The notes under the pieces: generated by a model
Databases searched by the model: none
What the model was told of the DNA's origin: nothing
Seen by the model: the letters and a program-made list of their open reading frames with translations, nothing else
Shown here: in pieces, positions 26,072 through 37,087 of the stretch
Numbering within the stretch: position 1 is the stretch's first letter
Layout of the letters: every line of letters starts with the position of its first letter
Translations under genes and position numbers: made by a program
From: Streptococcus tangpeifui
Lineage (GTDB): Bacteria > Bacillota > Bacilli > Lactobacillales > Streptococcaceae
Direction of reading: 5' to 3'
Length of the DNA: 64,000 nucleotides
NCBI RefSeq assembly: GCF_011038795.1
Contig: NZ_JAAKDU010000005.1
Span: 62,001-126,000, forward strand

Positions 26072-27763
26072 CTATTTATCGTTATTTTTGTCTGGTGTTA
26101 GAATCATTGGAATAATGATAGGTTCACGTTCTGTTTGCTCGTAGAGGAAGGGCCTCAGGGCATTGACGATAGCTCCATTAACGCTTTGGATACTGGCCTC
26201 TTTATTCTTAAGGGCGATCCGAATAGCATTGAAGAGGATACGTTGGCCTTGACGAATCAAATCCCCTGATTCTCGCATATAGACGAAACCTCGGCTAAGA
26301 ATATCCGGTCCTGCCAAAATCATCTTGGTCTTAAAATCAACGGTAGCGACTGCTAAAACGACCCCATCTTCTGAGAGATCCCGTCGATCCCGAAGAACTG
26401 CAGTACCAATATCACCGATACCATTACCATCAACATAGATGTCTTGAGCATTGAAATGTCCGGCACGACGAGCAGAATCTTTAGTCAGGGCAAGGACATC
26501 CCCATTTTCCATGATAAAAATATTCTCTCTTGAGATACCCGTATCTTCGGCTAATCCAGCATGGACCTTTTGCATCCGATACTCGCCATGGACGGGCATA
26601 AAGAATTTTGGTTTAATCAGACGGAGCATGAGTTTTTGCTCTTGTTGGCCGCCGTGTCCAGAAGTGTGAATATTATTAATCTTACCATGGATAACATCCA
26701 CACCAGCTTCCTGAATAGTGTTAATCAGCTTGTTGACGCTGGTTGTATTGCCTGGAATTGGGCTAGACGAGAAAATGACCGTGTCCCCAGGTTGTAAAGT
26801 GACTTGCCGATGGGTACCATTGGCAATCCGAGCTAAGGCAGCCATAGATTCCCCTTGACTGCCGGTACACATAATCATAATTTCGCTGGCATGGTAATCT
26901 TTGAGTTCATTTGGTTCAATGAAGGTTCCATCAGGCACTTTGATATAGCCCAGTTCAATCCCATTGACGATAGCCTTCTCCATAGAGCGACCAAAAACAA
27001 CAATCTTACGGCCGTTCTTAACGGCGGCTTCTGCAGCCTGCTGCAGACGGAAAATATTGGAAGCGAAGGAAGCAAAGATAATTCGACCGTGGATATCCCC
27101 AATAATTTTCATAATGGATTGACCGACAACTTTTTCCGAATTAGTAAAAGTTGGAATCTCCGCATTGGTAGAGTCTGATAGAAGGCAGAGAACGCCATCG
27201 TCACCGATGGCAGCCATACGGTGAAGGTCAGCTGGTTGACCAACAGGCGTAAAATCAAACTTAAAGTCACCGGTACAGACAATTTTGCCTTGGGGCGTGT
27301 GGATGACAATTCCTAGAGGTTCTGGAATTGAGTGAGTTGTTCGGAAGAAGGTGACACTGAGATTTTTAAAAGTTAATTTAGTGTTATCATTGATTTCATA
27401 CAGTTTAGCATCGCGCAGGAGACCATGTTCCTCTAACTTTCCGCGAATGAGGGCTAAAGCCAAAGGGCCAGCATAGATAGGAATATTGGCCTGCTTGAGC
27501 AGGAAAGGGATTCCTCCAATGTGATCCTCATGTCCATGGGTTATGACCAAGGCTTTAATCCGATCAACATTTTCAACGATATAAGAATAGTCGGGAATAA
27601 CATAGTCGATACCAAGAAGGTCATCTTCTGGGAACTTGATACCGGCATCGACGATGATAATTTCATCTTGGTATTCGATACCATAGGTATTTTTACCAAT
27701 TTCCCCCAGTCCGCCTATAGCATAAACTCCGACTTCTTCGGGTTTTAAATTGATAGTTGACAT
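26072..27763 (-). CDS. rnjA: Ribonuclease J1
   Basis: 563 residues. Seen: metallo-beta-lactamase motif H-G-H-E-D-H-I-G-G (76-84), V-C-T-G-D-F-K-F-D, the beta-CASP region, [10 protein letters not shown] and a P-V-H-G-E-Y near 390. RNase J1 has 5'-3' exonuclease and endonuclease activity on mRNA. It is the second gene of an operon with rpoY, one base after its stop. RNase Y is also encoded in this window. Confidence 0.96.
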   Translation of the reverse strand: MSTINLKPEEVGVYAIGGLGEIGKNTYGIEYQDEIIIVDAGIKFPEDDLLGIDYVIPDYSYIVENVDRIKALVITHGHEDHIGGIPFLLKQANIPIYAGPLALALIRGKLEEHGLLRDAKLYEINDNTKLTFKNLSVTFFRTTHSIPEPLGIVIHTPQGKIVCTGDFKFDFTPVGQPADLHRMAAIGDDGVLCLLSDSTNAEIPTFTNSEKVVGQSIMKIIGDIHGRIIFASFASNIFRLQQAAEAAVKNGRKIVVFGRSMEKAIVNGIELGYIKVPDGTFIEPNELKDYHASEIMIMCTGSQGESMAALARIANGTHRQVTLQPGDTVIFSSSPIPGNTTSVNKLINTIQEAGVDVIHGKINNIHTSGHGGQQEQKLMLRLIKPKFFMPVHGEYRMQKVHAGLAEDTGISRENIFIMENGDVLALTKDSARRAGHFNAQDIYVDGNGIGDIGTAVLRDRRDLSEDGVVLAVATVDFKTKMILAGPDILSRGFVYMRESGDLIRQGQRILFNAIRIALKNKEASIQSVNGAIVNALRPFLYEQTEREPIIIPMILTPDKNNDK

Positions 27764-27764
27764 A

Positions 27765-27995
27765 TTAGAACTCCGTTAGACTAAAGGTACCTGATTCTTT
27801 TTCATAGTCTAGGTGTTTATCAGATAATAATTCAATAAATTCAATATTGTAGTTTGTTTTTTCTTCAATTACTTTTCGAGCCTTGATTCGACCTTCAAGT
27901 TCATCTTTGGCGTTAATATCCAGATAAAGGGCTTGAGTGGTTTCGCGTCTTGGGCTACGGTCCTTAGTTTCTTGATAAAAAACTTTATAAATCAT
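27765..27995 (-). CDS. rpoY: RNA polymerase epsilon subunit
   Basis: 76 residues beginning [11 protein letters not shown] with the R-R-E-T segment, as in the YkzG/RpoY family, a small Firmicute RNA polymerase subunit. The start at 27995 is chosen because it gives the family N-terminus; the longer frame adds 14 atypical residues. The pairing rpoY-rnjA is conserved in Bacilli. A -10 TATAAT lies on the minus strand at 28082-28087, with a weak -35. Confidence 0.9.
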   Translation of the reverse strand: MIYKVFYQETKDRSPRRETTQALYLDINAKDELEGRIKARKVIEEKTNYNIEFIELLSDKHLDYEKESGTFSLTEF

Positions 27996-28240
27996 GGTTT
28001 TCCTTTCTGAGTTGTCAGGTATTTCTAAAAGATTCAAATCAAAAAAAGCCTTGTCGTGCCAGTTTGATTATTTTCTATTAAATTATACTGAGTAGTAGTT
28101 TGACCTGAACATTTATAGCTATCGAAATTATATCATAAAAAAGGGGATTAGTAAAAAGGAATCAATCTTGTCGGGGAGACTGAGGTGTCAAGGACTATAT
28201 TTTATGATAAAATAAGAAGGAATTTGACGAGAGGGAAATC

Positions 28241-28927
28241 ATGAAATTATTAGCTTTTGACACATCCAATCAGCCCTTGTCAGTGGCGCTTTTGGAAGAT
28301 GATAAAATCGTGGCGGACTTGACCTTGACGGTTAAAAAGAACCACAGTATCAGCTTGATGCCGACTATTGATTTTTTGGTAGCTCAAGTAGGCTGGCAAC
28401 CCAGTGATTTGGAGCGGATTGTCGTGGCTCAAGGGCCTGGATCCTATACTGGGCTAAGAGTAGCGGTAGCGACTGCTAAAACCTTGGCCTATAGCTTAGG
28501 GATTGATTTGGTTGGAATGTCTAGTTTACAGGCTTTATGTGATCTGGAAGTGGACGGTCTAGTTATCCCTTTAATTGATGCTAGACGACAGAATGTCTAC
28601 GTCGGTTTTTATGAGGCCGGACAAATCGTCTCCCCAGAGCGGCATGCTAGTTTGGCAGACGTCTTGGACTTTGCCCAGTCTTATCCTCAAGTAACCTTTG
28701 TTGGTGAAGCAGAGAAGTTTCGGCCAGAAATTGAAGAAGTTCTGCCTCAAGCCCAGATTGTTGAAACCTTGCCATCGGCTAGCTTGCTAGGGCATTTGGG
28801 TCGAAGTCAGTCAGCGGTAGATGTCCATGCCTTTGTACCAAATTATCTCAAACGAGTTGAGGCGGAAGAAAATTGGCTTAAAACCCATCAAGAAAATAAT
28901 TCTGATAATTATATCAAGCGCGTCTAA
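28241..28927 (+). CDS. tsaB: tRNA t6A synthesis protein TsaB
   Basis: 228 residues, ASKHA fold: F-D-T-S-N-Q-P-L-S-V-A at the start and G-P-G-S-Y-T-G-L-R near residue 66. TsaB scaffolds TsaD in making N6-threonylcarbamoyl-adenosine on ANN-reading tRNAs. RBS GAGAGGGAAAT precedes the ATG. One base separates it from rimI; tsaD follows 42 bases after rimI. Confidence 0.95.
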   Translation: MKLLAFDTSNQPLSVALLEDDKIVADLTLTVKKNHSISLMPTIDFLVAQVGWQPSDLERIVVAQGPGSYTGLRVAVATAKTLAYSLGIDLVGMSSLQALCDLEVDGLVIPLIDARRQNVYVGFYEAGQIVSPERHASLADVLDFAQSYPQVTFVGEAEKFRPEIEEVLPQAQIVETLPSASLLGHLGRSQSAVDVHAFVPNYLKRVEAEENWLKTHQENNSDNYIKRV

Positions 28928-28928
28928 A

Positions 28929-29345
28929 ATGAAAGAGAAAGAATTAGCTCAGTCTATTTATGATATTCTAGCGGATGTCTATGGCCAGTCCCCTTGGACC
29001 TTGGCTCAGGTACAAGCGGATTTAGCTCAGGACAATACCGATTATTTTTATGCTTATGAAGGGCATGAAATTGTTGGTTTTTTATCCATTCAGAATCTGG
29101 TTGGTCAATTAGAAATTACTAATCTGGCTGTTAAGAAAGCCTACCAAGGTCAAGGATTGGCCAGTCGGTTATTGCAGAAGTTAGAAGGCCGATCAGAAGA
29201 CATCTTTTTGGAAGTTAGGGCCTCAAATCAGTCCGCCAAAAGGCTCTATGAAAAGTTTAACTTTAGCTGCTTGGCTAAGCGCAAGGCCTATTATCATAAT
29301 CCAATCGAAGATGCTCTGATCATGCAACGGGCTGCTAAGAAATAA
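28929..29345 (+). CDS. rimI: Ribosomal-protein/tRNA-linked N-acetyltransferase RimI
   Basis: 138 residues, GNAT fold with N-L-A-V-x-x-x-Y-Q-G-Q-G-L-A and the tail N-Q-S-A-K-R-L-Y-E-K. The start at ATG 28929 directly follows the tsaB stop. RimI acetylates the S18 N-terminus in E. coli, but gram-positive substrates are less clear. The conserved neighbourhood with tsaB and tsaD is typical. Confidence 0.88.
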   Translation: MKEKELAQSIYDILADVYGQSPWTLAQVQADLAQDNTDYFYAYEGHEIVGFLSIQNLVGQLEITNLAVKKAYQGQGLASRLLQKLEGRSEDIFLEVRASNQSAKRLYEKFNFSCLAKRKAYYHNPIEDALIMQRAAKK

Positions 29346-29387
29346 GGAAGATTGAGTCTGGCAAATTGGCTATTATGAGGTTGAATA

Positions 29388-30407
29388 ATGACGAAAGATA
29401 GATATATATTGGCGATTGAGTCTTCTTGTGATGAGACTAGTGTCGCTGTTTTAAAAAACAATTCGGAACTTTTGAGCAATATTATTGCCAGTCAGGTTGA
29501 GAGCCATAAACGCTTCGGTGGTGTGGTGCCAGAAGTGGCCAGTCGTCATCATGTTGAGGTGGTGACACTCTGTATTCAGGATGCTCTGAATGAGTCTGGG
29601 ATTGGGGTTCAGCAACTGGATGCTGTGGCTGTGACCTATGGTCCTGGACTAGTTGGGGCTCTTTTGGTTGGGATGGCTGCAGCCAAGGCCTTTGCCTGGG
29701 CCAATGGTCTCCCGCTTATTCCTATTAACCACATGGCAGGTCACCTGATGGCAGCTAGGGAAGCGGGTGCCTTGACCTATCCGCTCTTGGCGCTCTTGGT
29801 CTCAGGCGGCCATACTGAGTTAGTCTATGTCAAAGAACCAGGTGATTACAAAATTGTTGGGGAAACCAGAGATGATGCGGTTGGCGAGGCCTATGATAAG
29901 GTCGGTCGGGTCATGGGGCTGACCTATCCTGCGGGTAAGGAAATTGATAATTTAGCTCACAAAGGACAGGATATCTACGATTTCCCTAGGGCTATGATCA
30001 AGGAAGATAACCTAGATTTTTCTTTTTCGGGTCTCAAATCAGCCTTTATTAACCTGTATCACAATGCTCAACAAAAAGGTCAAGCCTTAAAAATCACTGA
30101 CTTGTCTGCTTCCTTTCAAGCAGCGGTTTTGGATATTTTGCTGGCTAAGACTAAGAGGGCCCTCGAGCTTTATCCAGTCAAGACCTTGGTCGTAGCTGGC
30201 GGTGTAGCGGCCAATCATGGTCTCAGGGAGCGCTTGGCTGAGGAAGTAGCTGATCAAGTTGAGGTACGAATTCCGCCGCTCCGCCTCTGTGGTGACAATG
30301 CTGGGATGGTTGCTTTGGCAGCAGCCATTGAGTTTAAGAAGGGACATTTTGCCAATCTGGATCTCAATGCCAAGCCGAGTTTGGCTTTTGAAAGCCTAGC
30401 TGACTAG
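29388..30407 (+). CDS. tsaD: tRNA t6A synthesis transferase TsaD
   Basis: 339 residues. Seen: [18 protein letters not shown], metal motif H-M-A-G-H (115-119) and S-G-G-H-T-E. The enzyme transfers the threonylcarbamoyl group to A37 of tRNA. An RBS-like GAGGTTGAATA precedes the ATG. Last gene of the tsaB-rimI-tsaD cluster. Confidence 0.97.
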   Translation: MTKDRYILAIESSCDETSVAVLKNNSELLSNIIASQVESHKRFGGVVPEVASRHHVEVVTLCIQDALNESGIGVQQLDAVAVTYGPGLVGALLVGMAAAKAFAWANGLPLIPINHMAGHLMAAREAGALTYPLLALLVSGGHTELVYVKEPGDYKIVGETRDDAVGEAYDKVGRVMGLTYPAGKEIDNLAHKGQDIYDFPRAMIKEDNLDFSFSGLKSAFINLYHNAQQKGQALKITDLSASFQAAVLDILLAKTKRALELYPVKTLVVAGGVAANHGLRERLAEEVADQVEVRIPPLRLCGDNAGMVALAAAIEFKKGHFANLDLNAKPSLAFESLAD

Positions 30408-30539
30408 CTTTCTATCCCAAGTTATCTTTACTGTAAGCCGGAGATTTAATTGAGAATTCAGATTTCCCAGACTTCTTGTCTTGGGCTTTTTTCTCTGCTA
30501 TAATGATAGAATATTCTAAAAATTGAAAGAAGTCTTGAT

Positions 30540-31238
30540 ATGCAAGAAAAGGGATTTAAAGCTGGGGCTAAAGATGCTCTGCCGACAGCTTTAGGTTATA
30601 TATCGATAGGGATTGCTTTTGGGGTAGTGGCAGCTTCGGCAGGTCTGTCAACCTTAGAAGTCGGTTTGATGAGCCTTCTCATTTATGGAGGTTCAGCTCA
30701 GTTTGCTATGGTAGCCATGATTGTTTCAGGAGCCGATTTGTTGACGATTACCCTGACTGTCTTTCTGGTCAATCTGCGAAATATGCTGATGAGCCTGCAT
30801 GCTACAACTATCTTTACCAAGACTCCCTTCTTTCAGAATATTCTCATGGCTACTCTAATTACCGATGAAAGCTATGGCGTTCTCTTGGGAGAACAGGTTC
30901 ACAATAAAGCTATTACAGCGGCCTGGATGCATGGTAATAATGTAGTTGGCTACCTAGTCTGGTTTTCGGCGACAGTTATTGGAACTCTAGTGGGCAATCT
31001 TATACCTAGTCCGCAAGCCATGGGGCTGGATTTTGCCTTGATTGCAATGTTTCTGGGACTCTTGGTCTTCCAGCTGGAGTCCATGATTTCGCAAGGAGCC
31101 AAAAAGCTCTGCTTGATTTTATTAGCTGTGGCGGCTAGTTACCTGCTCTTGGCGACCGTCTTGACTTCGTCTTTGGTAGTTTTGCTGGCAACCTTCATCG
31201 GCTGTAGCCTGGGGGTGATTTTAGATGGCAAATACTAG
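30540..31238 (+). CDS. azlC: AzlC family branched-chain amino acid exporter subunit
   Basis: 232 residues with six or seven hydrophobic segments. The G-x-A-F-G-V-V-A-A-S-A-G-L-S and Y-G-G-S-A-Q-F-A-M-V segments are typical of AzlC. It forms a two-subunit exporter with AzlD, which starts inside its 3' end (14-base overlap). Promoter -10 TATAAT near 30500. Confidence 0.9.
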   Translation: MQEKGFKAGAKDALPTALGYISIGIAFGVVAASAGLSTLEVGLMSLLIYGGSAQFAMVAMIVSGADLLTITLTVFLVNLRNMLMSLHATTIFTKTPFFQNILMATLITDESYGVLLGEQVHNKAITAAWMHGNNVVGYLVWFSATVIGTLVGNLIPSPQAMGLDFALIAMFLGLLVFQLESMISQGAKKLCLILLAVAASYLLLATVLTSSLVVLLATFIGCSLGVILDGKY

Positions 31239-31551
31239 TTTTATTTTACTGGCTATCGTTCTGGGTTTTGTTGTGACTTGGATTCCTCGAGTGCTTCCAT
31301 TTGTTTTAGTCAAATATCGGGGGTTACCTGATGTGGTCGTTCATTTTTTGAAATACCTACCGGTGACCATTCTCTTTGCTTTGACCTTGTCCAGCCTTTT
31401 TACCAGTAAGGTGGGAGATCTACCTAGGATCAATGGTTTGGAAGTACTAGCCAGTTTCCCTACTTTACTAGTCGCCATTCGGACAAAAAATCTTCTCTAT
31501 ACTGTTTTAACAGGTATTGTCAGTCTGGCTTTCTTGCGTTTGGTTTTTTAG
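31225..31551 (+). CDS. azlD: AzlD family branched-chain amino acid exporter subunit
   Basis: 108 residues, three or four hydrophobic segments, with V-T-W-I-P-R-V-L-P-F and the F-L-K-Y-L-P motif. It overlaps azlC and completes the pair. Confidence 0.9.
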   Translation: MANTSFILLAIVLGFVVTWIPRVLPFVLVKYRGLPDVVVHFLKYLPVTILFALTLSSLFTSKVGDLPRINGLEVLASFPTLLVAIRTKNLLYTVLTGIVSLAFLRLVF

Positions 31552-31596
31552 AAGTCTCAAGCTGTGGTAAAATAGGGACAAGAAAGTGAGGCTCTT

Positions 31597-32226
31597 ATGG
31601 TTTTATCAAATAAACGTGCCAGAAAGGTAATTGAGGCGATTATTGCTCTTTACCCTGATGCCAAACCCAGTTTAAATTTTGCCAATCATTTTGAATTGTT
31701 AGTAGCAGTCATGCTGTCCGCCCAAACAACGGATGCTGCAGTTAACACGGTGACACCGGCCCTCTTTGAGGCTTATCCAACTCCTGAGACTATGGCAGAA
31801 GCCAGCGAAGCTGATTTAGCCCAATGTATTTCTCGCTTAGGACTCTATCGTAACAAAGCCAAGTATTTGAAAAAATGTGCCCAGCAATTAGTCGAAGACT
31901 TCGCTGGTCAGGTTCCGCAAACGAGAAAAGAGTTGGAGAGCTTGGCAGGTGTCGGTCGTAAGACGGCTAATGTGGTTATGAGCGTTGGTTTTGGTATTCC
32001 AGCTTTTGCAGTTGATACTCATGTGGAGCGGATTTGTAAACACCATGATATTGTGAAAAAGTCTGCCAGTCCTCTGGAAGTAGAAAAACGGGTGATGGAA
32101 GTTCTTCCGAGAGAGGAGTGGCTGCCAGCTCATCAGGCCATGATTCTTTTTGGACGTGAAATCTGCCATCCTAAGAATCCAGAATGTCATAACTACCCAC
32201 AACTCTACGATTTTTCTGATAGTTAA
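31597..32226 (+). CDS. nth: Endonuclease III-like DNA glycosylase
   Basis: 209 residues. Seen: helix-hairpin-helix L-A-G-V-G-R-K-T-A near 113, the catalytic Lys in it, and V-D-T-H-V-x-R with the conserved Asp. It removes oxidised pyrimidines. The C-terminal E-I-C-H-P-K-N-P-E-C-H-N-Y-P has only two of the four cysteines that bind the 4Fe-4S cluster in E. coli Nth, so the cluster is probably absent. The usual neighbour dnaD is not found here. Confidence 0.9.
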   Translation: MVLSNKRARKVIEAIIALYPDAKPSLNFANHFELLVAVMLSAQTTDAAVNTVTPALFEAYPTPETMAEASEADLAQCISRLGLYRNKAKYLKKCAQQLVEDFAGQVPQTRKELESLAGVGRKTANVVMSVGFGIPAFAVDTHVERICKHHDIVKKSASPLEVEKRVMEVLPREEWLPAHQAMILFGREICHPKNPECHNYPQLYDFSDS

Positions 32227-32671
32227 GCTCTTAAATGAGTCTGGGAAAAAGTCCAGATTCGTTAGCCTTGTTCTAGATTGACACAGTAGTTGGGAGTAAG
32301 ACTATTGGTTAGACCAAGAAGTCTTAACCCTGCACAGTTCATGAGATACTTTAGTACCAATGAACCACTGCTGATTGGATTTTTCTGTAACTGGAGCTTC
32401 TTAGTTTTTAAGCGCCCCCTTAAACAGTCTGGGAGGCTGTTTGAGAAACCAATATCCAACTGTGCGGAGGTGGGTTAAAAAGCTCTGGCAGAGCTTTTTA
32501 ATCGGGAAATAAAGCTTGCAAAGCAAGTGTCAAAATGCTCCAGTGGACTTTGGCAGTCTGAAGCCTGCCACTTAAAAACAAGAAAGTGGCAGAGGCCTGA
32601 GCCTTAAAATGGAGAGCGAGGAAAATCAAAGTCGTGATTTTATCACGATTTACTGATTGAGTCCCACTCTC
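32225..32671. repeat. Composite hairpin repeat, copy B
   Basis: It fills the gap between nth and the aldolase gene. The stem reads TTGGT-TAG-ACCAA where copy A has TTGGC-TAT-GCCAA, a paired change. Its right half (from about 32530) matches copy D in reverse. Short minus-strand ORFs here are translations of the repeat, not genes. Confidence 0.75.
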
Positions 32672-32715
32672 AGTTGATTCTTAGTGTCGAGCTGTATGGT
32701 ATGGAAAGGAAATTT

Positions 32716-33741
32716 ATGTTACATTTTGAAAACGACTATAATGAAGGAGTCCATCCCAAGCTTTTGGAGGCCTTGACCAAGACCAATACTGAAAATCTAG
32801 CAGGATACGGCCTTGATTCCTATACTGAGGGGGCAAGTCAGAAAATCAAAGAGGCCTGTCAGGCTCCCAACGCCCAGGTTTTCTTTTTGACAGGCGGAAC
32901 TCAGACCAATCAGGTGGTCATTGATACCATGCTGGCGTCTTATGAAGGTGTCTTAGCAGCAGAAACAGGGCACATTGCTGCTCATGAAGCTGGGGCGATT
33001 GAATATACCGGTCACAAGGTATCAACCTTGCCGCACGAAAATGGAAAGCTAACTGCTGGGGATGTTAAAGCATGTCTGGAGGATTTTTATGCTGATGATA
33101 ATCATGAACATATGGTTTATCCTGGCATGGTCTATATTTCTCATCCGACCGAATACGGTGCCCTCTATAGCAAGACAGAGTTGGCGGAGCTTGCTCAAGT
33201 CTGCCGTTCTTATGCCATTCCTTTATTTTTAGATGGGGCTAGACTGGGGTATGGTTTAGCAGCGAAGGAGACAGATCTTGATTTGCCGACGATTGCTGAG
33301 TTGACAGATGTCTTCTATATCGGTGGAACCAAGATGGGGGCTCTAATAGGTGAGGCAGTCGTCTTTACACATGGGAATATGCCCAAGCGCTTTAATACCA
33401 TGGTCAAACAACACGGTGCTCTCTTGGCTAAGGGGCGGATCTTGGGGATCCAGTTTGATCAATTCTTTACGGATAATCTCTATGAAGAAATTGGTAAAGG
33501 AGCTCTTCGTTTGGCTGAACAGCTCAAGGGAATTTTAAAAGATAAGGGCTATTCTTTCTTTTATGAATCGCCGACTAATCAACAATTTGTTATTGTTGAA
33601 AATGGTCAGCTAGAAGCATTAGGGGAAAAGTTGGCCTACAGTTCTTGGGAGAAATATGATGATAATCATACCGTGATTCGTCTAGCAACAAGCTGGTCCA
33701 CGACTCAGGAAGATATCGATCAATTAAAAGAAATTTTATAG
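32716..33741 (+). CDS. ltaE: Low-specificity threonine aldolase
   Basis: About 341 residues. Fold-type I PLP enzyme: P-L-F-L-D-G-A-R near 175 and the PLP lysine in G-G-T-K-M-G-A. It splits threonine or allo-threonine into glycine and acetaldehyde. ATG 32716 is preferred, with RBS GGAAAGG. Single gene with its own terminator at 33742-33772. Other beta-eliminating lyases share the fold, but the motifs favour threonine aldolase. Confidence 0.9.
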   Translation: MLHFENDYNEGVHPKLLEALTKTNTENLAGYGLDSYTEGASQKIKEACQAPNAQVFFLTGGTQTNQVVIDTMLASYEGVLAAETGHIAAHEAGAIEYTGHKVSTLPHENGKLTAGDVKACLEDFYADDNHEHMVYPGMVYISHPTEYGALYSKTELAELAQVCRSYAIPLFLDGARLGYGLAAKETDLDLPTIAELTDVFYIGGTKMGALIGEAVVFTHGNMPKRFNTMVKQHGALLAKGRILGIQFDQFFTDNLYEEIGKGALRLAEQLKGILKDKGYSFFYESPTNQQFVIVENGQLEALGEKLAYSSWEKYDDNHTVIRLATSWSTTQEDIDQLKEIL

Positions 33742-33772
33742 AAAAAGAGTGGCTGGTTGAGTCACTCTTTTT
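33742..33772 (+). terminator. Terminator of the aldolase gene
   Basis: AAAAAGAGTG pairs with CACTCTTTTT. Confidence 0.85.
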
Positions 33773-33777
33773 AAATC

Positions 33778-33906
33778 TTAAATAAGCAGAATGCTTGAGA
33801 TAAGGCTTGTACCAAAAATAGATAAGAAAAAAGCAGCCGCTAGGGCTGCAAAGGGTTTGAATAAGAAGAATTGTGAGATAATTATAACCAAAGTCACTAA
33901 AAACAT
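33778..33906 (-). CDS. Possible 42-residue membrane peptide
   Basis: An ATG frame of 42 residues, almost wholly hydrophobic (F-A-A-L-A-A-A-F-F-L core), runs between the aldolase and the flavoprotein gene. It lacks a good RBS, so it may be a chance ORF or a fossil. Confidence 0.25.
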   Translation of the reverse strand: MFLVTLVIIISQFFLFKPFAALAAAFFLSIFGTSLISSILLI

Positions 33907-33970
33907 ACTTAAGAAAAACTATTAGAAAACTTAACTTTATATTGGCTTGGGAGGACGGTATTATTGTCCT

Positions 33971-35272
<1,302 letters not shown>

Positions 35273-35402
35273 TTACGGATGCCTAGCTTCGTTAATGACA
35301 ACCTTAGGGCAGAGACGTTCTTTTGAATCTTTGTTGAAATTGACAGTCAAAGCCTATTATGATACTATTTTAGAAGAAATTTCGGATAAAAAAGAGGACT
35401 TT

Positions 35403-35921
35403 ATGGCTATTGAAAAAACAGTCAGTGAATTAGCTGAAATTCTTGGTGTCAGTCGCCAAGCGGTCAATAATCGAGTAAAATCATTACCAGAAGAATTTGT
35501 TGGAAAAAATGAAAAGGGTGTGACGGTTGTCAATCGTGATGGCCTTATAAAGCTGGAAGAAATTTATAAGAAAACGATTTTTGAGGACGAGCCGGTCAGT
35601 GAGGAAACTAAGCAGCGGGAACTGATGGAAATTCTGGTGGATGAGAAGAATGCGGAGATTGAGCGTCTCTATAACCAACTTAAGGCTAAAGATGTTCAGC
35701 TTTCTTCCATGAATGAGCAGCTCAATATCAAGGATGTGCAGATTGCAGAAAAAGATAAACAGTTGGATCAGCAGCAACAGCTGACTTTGACGGCTATGCA
35801 GGACAGTGAAAATCTTAAATTAGAATTAGATGAAGCTCGTACTCAGGTTGAAGAGATTCAAATTCAGCAGGCTCGTGCACAGAAGAAAGGCTTTTTTGCA
35901 CGGATGTTCGGCGGTAAGTAA
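35403..35921 (+). CDS. rocS: Chromosome segregation protein RocS (DUF536)
   Basis: 172 residues. N-terminal HTH with V-S-E-L-A-E-I-L-G-V-S-R-Q-A-V-N-N-R (residues 4-24), central coiled coil (about 70-155) and a C-terminal K-K-G-F-F-A-R-M-F-G-G-K that looks like an amphipathic membrane helix. This order is that of pneumococcal RocS, which links chromosome segregation and nucleoid protection to the membrane. ATG 35403 gives the family N-terminus; no strong RBS is seen. DUF536 also occurs in plasmid proteins, so the orthology call rests on order and size. Confidence 0.72.
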   Translation: MAIEKTVSELAEILGVSRQAVNNRVKSLPEEFVGKNEKGVTVVNRDGLIKLEEIYKKTIFEDEPVSEETKQRELMEILVDEKNAEIERLYNQLKAKDVQLSSMNEQLNIKDVQIAEKDKQLDQQQQLTLTAMQDSENLKLELDEARTQVEEIQIQQARAQKKGFFARMFGGK

Positions 35922-35929
35922 TTGAAAAT

Positions 35930-36375
35930 ACAGAGGAGGCTGGGTAAGAACTCGTCCAGTCTCCCTGTTTTGGAATAAACTCTTAGCGCATTGGCTGGGA
36001 GCAAGACTTGTTGACTATGCCAAGCAGTCTTACCCTGCACAGTTGATTAGGCTGGCTGCTCTCACTTGCGTGATAGTTAAACAGTCCAGTGGACTGTTTA
36101 GGGGGTTGCCTGACAATGGGACTGAGGACTGCCAATTAACCACTGCGTCAATCTGGTCAATCTAGAACAATGTTAACAAGTCTAGACTTTTGTCCCAGAC
36201 TCCATTGCTGGCCAAGGCCAAAGCGGAAAACCTAAACGAACGTGATGAACCTTCTTAATTTTATTTCCGACCTCAAAAGATCTCCCGGACCTTTTGAGGT
36301 GTGCGGGGGTGGGAATGCAGCCCAAAATTTTCAATTTTTGGGTTGCTCCCACTCCCTTTTTGATTGGAAAGGATA
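35930..36375. repeat. Composite hairpin repeat, copy C
   Basis: Shares GCAAGACTT-G-TTGAC-TAT-GCCAA with copies A and B and ends with two further hairpins: ACCTCAAAAG/CTTTTGAGGT and GCCCAAAA/TTTTGGG. It fills the gap between rocS and the exonuclease gene. Confidence 0.7.
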
Positions 36376-36379
36376 TACC

Positions 36380-36967
36380 ATGGAAAAATTAGATACTTAT
36401 ATTGCTTTTGATCTAGAATTTAATACAGTTGAGGGAGTCAGTCATATTATCCAAATTTCAGCTGTTAAGTTTGACAAGCATGAAGAAGCGGCACAGTTCG
36501 ATAGCTATGTCTATTCGTCTGTCCCCTTGCAGAGTTTTATTAATGGCTTGACAGGAATTACAGCGGATAAAATTTCACAAGCCCCAAAGATTGATCAGGT
36601 ACTGGATGCTTTCAAGTCCTTTATTGGGGACACACCACTTATTGGCTACAATGCTCACAAGTCTGATCTCCCGATTTTAGCTGAAAATGGTCTTGGTTTA
36701 GCTACACAATATAAGCTAGACATCTTTGATGAAGCTTATGAGCGCCGTTCGACTGATTTAAACGGTATCGTCAACCTTAAATTAACAAGTGTAGCTGACT
36801 TTTTAGGAATCAAGGGGCGTGGGCATGATAGCTTAGAGGATGCTCGAATGACGGCGCGTGTTTACGAAGCCTTTTTAGAACTGGACAGTAACAAAGATTA
36901 CCTTAATCAGCAGGAAGAAGCGCATGGTGACAATCCGTTTGCAGCTTTGGGGGATTTATTTGATTAA
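36380..36967 (+). CDS. DnaQ-like 3'-5' exonuclease
   Basis: 195 residues, DEDDh fold: F-D-L-E-F (Asp/Glu), G-Y-N-A-H-K-S-D and H-D-S-L-E-D-A. Such stand-alone proteins resemble the PolC proofreading exonuclease or ExoX. ATG 36380 is behind GGAAAGGAT; the longer frame falls in the repeat and has no RBS. Single gene. Confidence 0.85.
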   Translation: MEKLDTYIAFDLEFNTVEGVSHIIQISAVKFDKHEEAAQFDSYVYSSVPLQSFINGLTGITADKISQAPKIDQVLDAFKSFIGDTPLIGYNAHKSDLPILAENGLGLATQYKLDIFDEAYERRSTDLNGIVNLKLTSVADFLGIKGRGHDSLEDARMTARVYEAFLELDSNKDYLNQQEEAHGDNPFAALGDLFD

Positions 36968-37000
36968 TAGCAAAAATTGTCAAAAAAGTGATGTTTTGGC

Positions 37001-37031
37001 TTGCATGTAACGCAGCGTCATTTGCTAGGAT
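37001..37031 (+). promoter_or_regulatory. MerR-type promoter with 19-bp spacer
   Basis: TTGCAT (37001-37006) and TAGGAT (37026-37031) lie 19 bases apart. The spacer holds a 9-base dyad ACGCAGCGT (37010-37018), as in promoters that MerR proteins twist into line. Confidence 0.55.
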
Positions 37032-37087
37032 ATAGGAGAACAGGGGGTGAACAATGGTTTTCCTTGTTCTTGGTAGGGAGGTAATAA

